Assembly: GCF_000003605.2 (NCBI RefSeq)
Contig: NW_003140814.1
Location: forward strand, 883,488 to 893,508
Reading direction: 5' to 3'
Source: Saccoglossus kowalevskii
Lineage: Eukaryota; Hemichordata; Enteropneusta; Harrimaniidae
Length of the DNA stretch: 10,021 nt
The translations under genes and the position numbers were made by a program. This document shows, piece after piece, positions 8,739 to 10,021 of the stretch (its first letter is position 1; each line of letters starts with the position of its first letter). The notes beneath the pieces were generated by a model, which saw only the letters and a program-made list of their open reading frames with translations, was not told the origin of the DNA and made no database searches.

Positions 8739-8939
8739 TTATTTTTTCACAGTCCTGACGTTGACATCCCTATCTATCTTTGACGGCAAATGTGAATCTA
8801 TAGTGGGAATTCTATGAAAATTCATACTCTTAGTCCTCCTGTGATGGGTACCGAATTCTAATGATATCTCAACCCCACCTGTCTCAGAGGGCACAGTCCA
8901 CAATCTTGCCCCTGGATCCATTACTGGCTCAGATAATGC
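8739..8939 (-). CDS. Unidentified 60-66 codon minus-strand frame
   Basis: The frame is open from 8939 to the TAA at 8741-8739; the first ATG is at 8921-8919, giving 60 residues. The composition is protein-like (SEPVMDPGARLWTVPSETGG near the start; basic and hydrophilic towards the end) and about 70% of codons begin with a purine. No family, signal peptide or membrane segment is recognisable. The plus strand of the same DNA also gives protein-like fragments in two frames (for example STPPVSEGTVHNLAPGS at about 8869-8919), so at most one strand can be genuine. Confidence 0.2.
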   Translation of the reverse strand, partial: ALSEPVMDPGARLWTVPSETGGVEISLEFGTHHRRTKSMNFHRIPTIDSHLPSKIDRDVNVRTVKK

Positions 8940-8990
8940 TTAAAGAAGTTAAAATTGATGCTAAAAAAAGATAGGTAATAGTTCCATACA

Positions 8991-9086
8991 ATGGCAATTC
9001 CTAGTACTCTTCCTAGTGATGGATCTTTTTTGTTTGATTCTAAATCTGCTGAAACAAAATTTGCATGTTCAAAAAGACCATTTTAA
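8991..9086 (+). CDS. Unidentified 31-codon ORF
   Basis: An ATG at 8991 opens 31 codons ending at TAA 9084. The product starts MAIPSTLPSDGSFLFDSKSA and is serine- and lysine-rich. It uses the same frame as 8193-8711 and the fragment around 8780-8855, so it may be a further piece of one decayed plus-strand gene. It is too short to be persuasive alone. Confidence 0.12.
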   Translation: MAIPSTLPSDGSFLFDSKSAETKFACSKRPF

Positions 9087-9529
9087 CCATAGTGATCCTC
9101 ACATAAACATATTTTTCACATTTTTTCCCTATGATGTTATGTGTTTAGCTCATGGATGATGTTGAGTATCTACAGGGACTGTGTCATATTCTGTGATTTT
9201 TTGATTTTTTTTTACATAAAGCTTTTGATCTGTCTGCCCGTCTGTAATCACAAGTAATGCATATGTCAAGAAGCATGTCACATGTGGAATTGAGAAAAGA
9301 TGTCGATGAGAGTATCAAATTTATAAAATTATAATCAGGCCCCACAATATATCTGAAAGACGCCACATTCTCCTTGATCTACTCTCTCTCTGAGTTACAC
9401 GTCCCTTAGGAGTTGAAATAAGAAGAACTCAGAACTTCTAGGCACATTATAATTTGAAATTCTTTGTTTATGATGCTTGTGAAAAAAAGAATGAGTTACT
9501 TTGTCGTTAAAATGTATATCTGCGATACC
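9087..9529. other. No recognisable gene
   Basis: This is AT-rich sequence. A 60-codon minus-strand reading at 9184-9366 has no recognisable features. TCTGTCTGCCCGTCTGT near 9230 is a short degenerate GTCT tract without the modules seen at the two earlier tracts. Confidence 0.5.
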
Positions 9530-10021
9530 TTAAAAACATTGTGTATGGTTCACGAATTGAAACATGTCGTATTCACATTGACATATGACAAATGCACAAT
9601 GAAATCTTTCGGCTTCAGAATGAAATAAGTCTGATTCACTCTGAAACATGCCTGGGTCACAATGAAAGATGGCTGGTTTACAATGAAACTTTTCGGATTC
9701 ACAGTGAAACCTTTTGAATTCACAGTGAAACATGTCTGATTTACAGTGAAACATGACAAATTCACAGTAAAACATGACAGATTCACATTGAGACATGACA
9801 GATTCACATTGAGACATGACAGATTCACAATGAAACATGTCGGATTCATATTGAGACATGACAGATTCACTTTGAGACATGACAGATTCACATTGAGACA
9901 TGACAGATTCACATTGAGACATGACAGATTCAAAATGAAACATGTCGAATTCACATTGAGACATCACAGATTCACATTGAGACATGACAGATTCACATTG
10001 AGACATGACAGATTCACATTG
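9530..10021 (-). CDS. Possible cysteine-rich heptapeptide-repeat protein, 5' end outside window
   Basis: The minus-strand frame is open from the window edge (10021) to the TAA at 9532-9530, 163 codons in all; the first ATG inside the window is at 10006. Because the DNA unit is 21 bp, the product repeats every seven residues: MSQCESV in the homogeneous part and FHCESDM-like in the diverged part, ending NHTQCF. Cys is kept in most units, and the residue after it is usually Glu, sometimes Lys or Asp. Met and Cys are spaced three and four apart, as in an amphipathic heptad, though no coiled coil is proven. This is the only frame on either strand open through all 22 units: the neighbouring minus frame has a TGA in the unit at 9955-9975 and the best plus frame is stopped in the fourth and ninth units. 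An open frame is easily produced by a 21-bp repeat, so it may be non-coding. No known family is recognised. Confidence 0.3.
   Translation of the reverse strand, partial: QCESVMSQCESVMSQCESVMSQCEFDMFHFESVMSQCESVMSQCESVMSQSESVMSQYESDMFHCESVMSQCESVMSQCESVMFYCEFVMFHCKSDMFHCEFKRFHCESEKFHCKPAIFHCDPGMFQSESDLFHSEAERFHCAFVICQCEYDMFQFVNHTQCF
9556..10021. repeat. 21-bp minisatellite, 22 full units, continuing past the window
   Basis: The consensus is close to ACATGACAGATTCACATTGA plus G. Twenty-two units of exactly 21 bp run from 9556 to 10017 with no insertion or deletion, then ATTG continues to the edge. Units from about 9787 to 10017 are nearly identical, while those from 9556 to about 9720 are strongly diverged. 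This is the usual gradient from a homogenised core to an ageing array edge. A variant unit with AATGAAACATGTCG appears at regular places within the homogeneous part. Confidence 0.97.

Noticed and set aside
8386-8752. A 367-bp intron between GTAAGT and TTTTTTCACAG
   Set aside because: Both sites look good, but joining the flanks gives no long continuous frame, and single splice motifs occur often by chance.
9550-9954. Second minus-strand frame of 134 codons through the minisatellite
   Set aside because: It is the shifted reading of the same 21-bp units, has no ATG start, and is stopped by TGA in the unit at 9955-9975.

Overview
The window looks like non-coding, repeat-rich DNA from an animal genome, most likely an invertebrate. 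It is AT-rich (about two thirds A+T by eye). There are no tightly packed genes, ribosome-binding sites or operons. It contains GTCT microsatellites, several independent tandem repeats with 101 to 510 bp units, and a 21-bp minisatellite. CpG/TpG differences between near-identical repeat copies suggest germline cytosine methylation. I cannot name the phylum from sequence alone. I recognise no rRNA, tRNA, CRISPR array, intact transposase or reverse transcriptase, and no intact gene with an assignable function.

Layout: 1-1371 is AT-rich and shows no gene. 1372-2159 (+) is a coding-like stretch broken by in-frame stops and a frame change, best read as a decayed gene or transposon ORF of unknown family. 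Shorter coding-like fragments follow to about 2611. 2709-3090 and 4004-4520 are two copies of one repeat architecture: a GTCT-rich head followed by degenerate modules of 140-200 bp. Between them (3091-4003) nothing is recognisable.

The most striking structure is at 4630-6475. A 510-bp unit occurs twice head to tail (7 differences), followed directly by six full and one partial copy of a 130-bp satellite. The last ~80 bp of the 510-bp unit is a diverged version of the satellite's second half, and every junction falls after the same ATTTCAT, so the two repeats share ancestry. A weaker relative of part of the 510-bp unit lies at 2271-2330.

6497-7184 is very AT-rich. 7185-7482 holds three 101-bp repeats. 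About 8000-9161 is richer in GC and unusually open on both strands. It contains unrecognised ORFs and is bracketed by an identical 14-mer. 9556-10021 is an indel-free 21-bp minisatellite of 22 units that runs off the window edge. On the minus strand one frame stays open through all units and encodes a cysteine-rich seven-residue repeat.

There is no set of genes working together here. The value of the window lies in its repeat evolution and in a few coding-like relics needing homology and transcript evidence.
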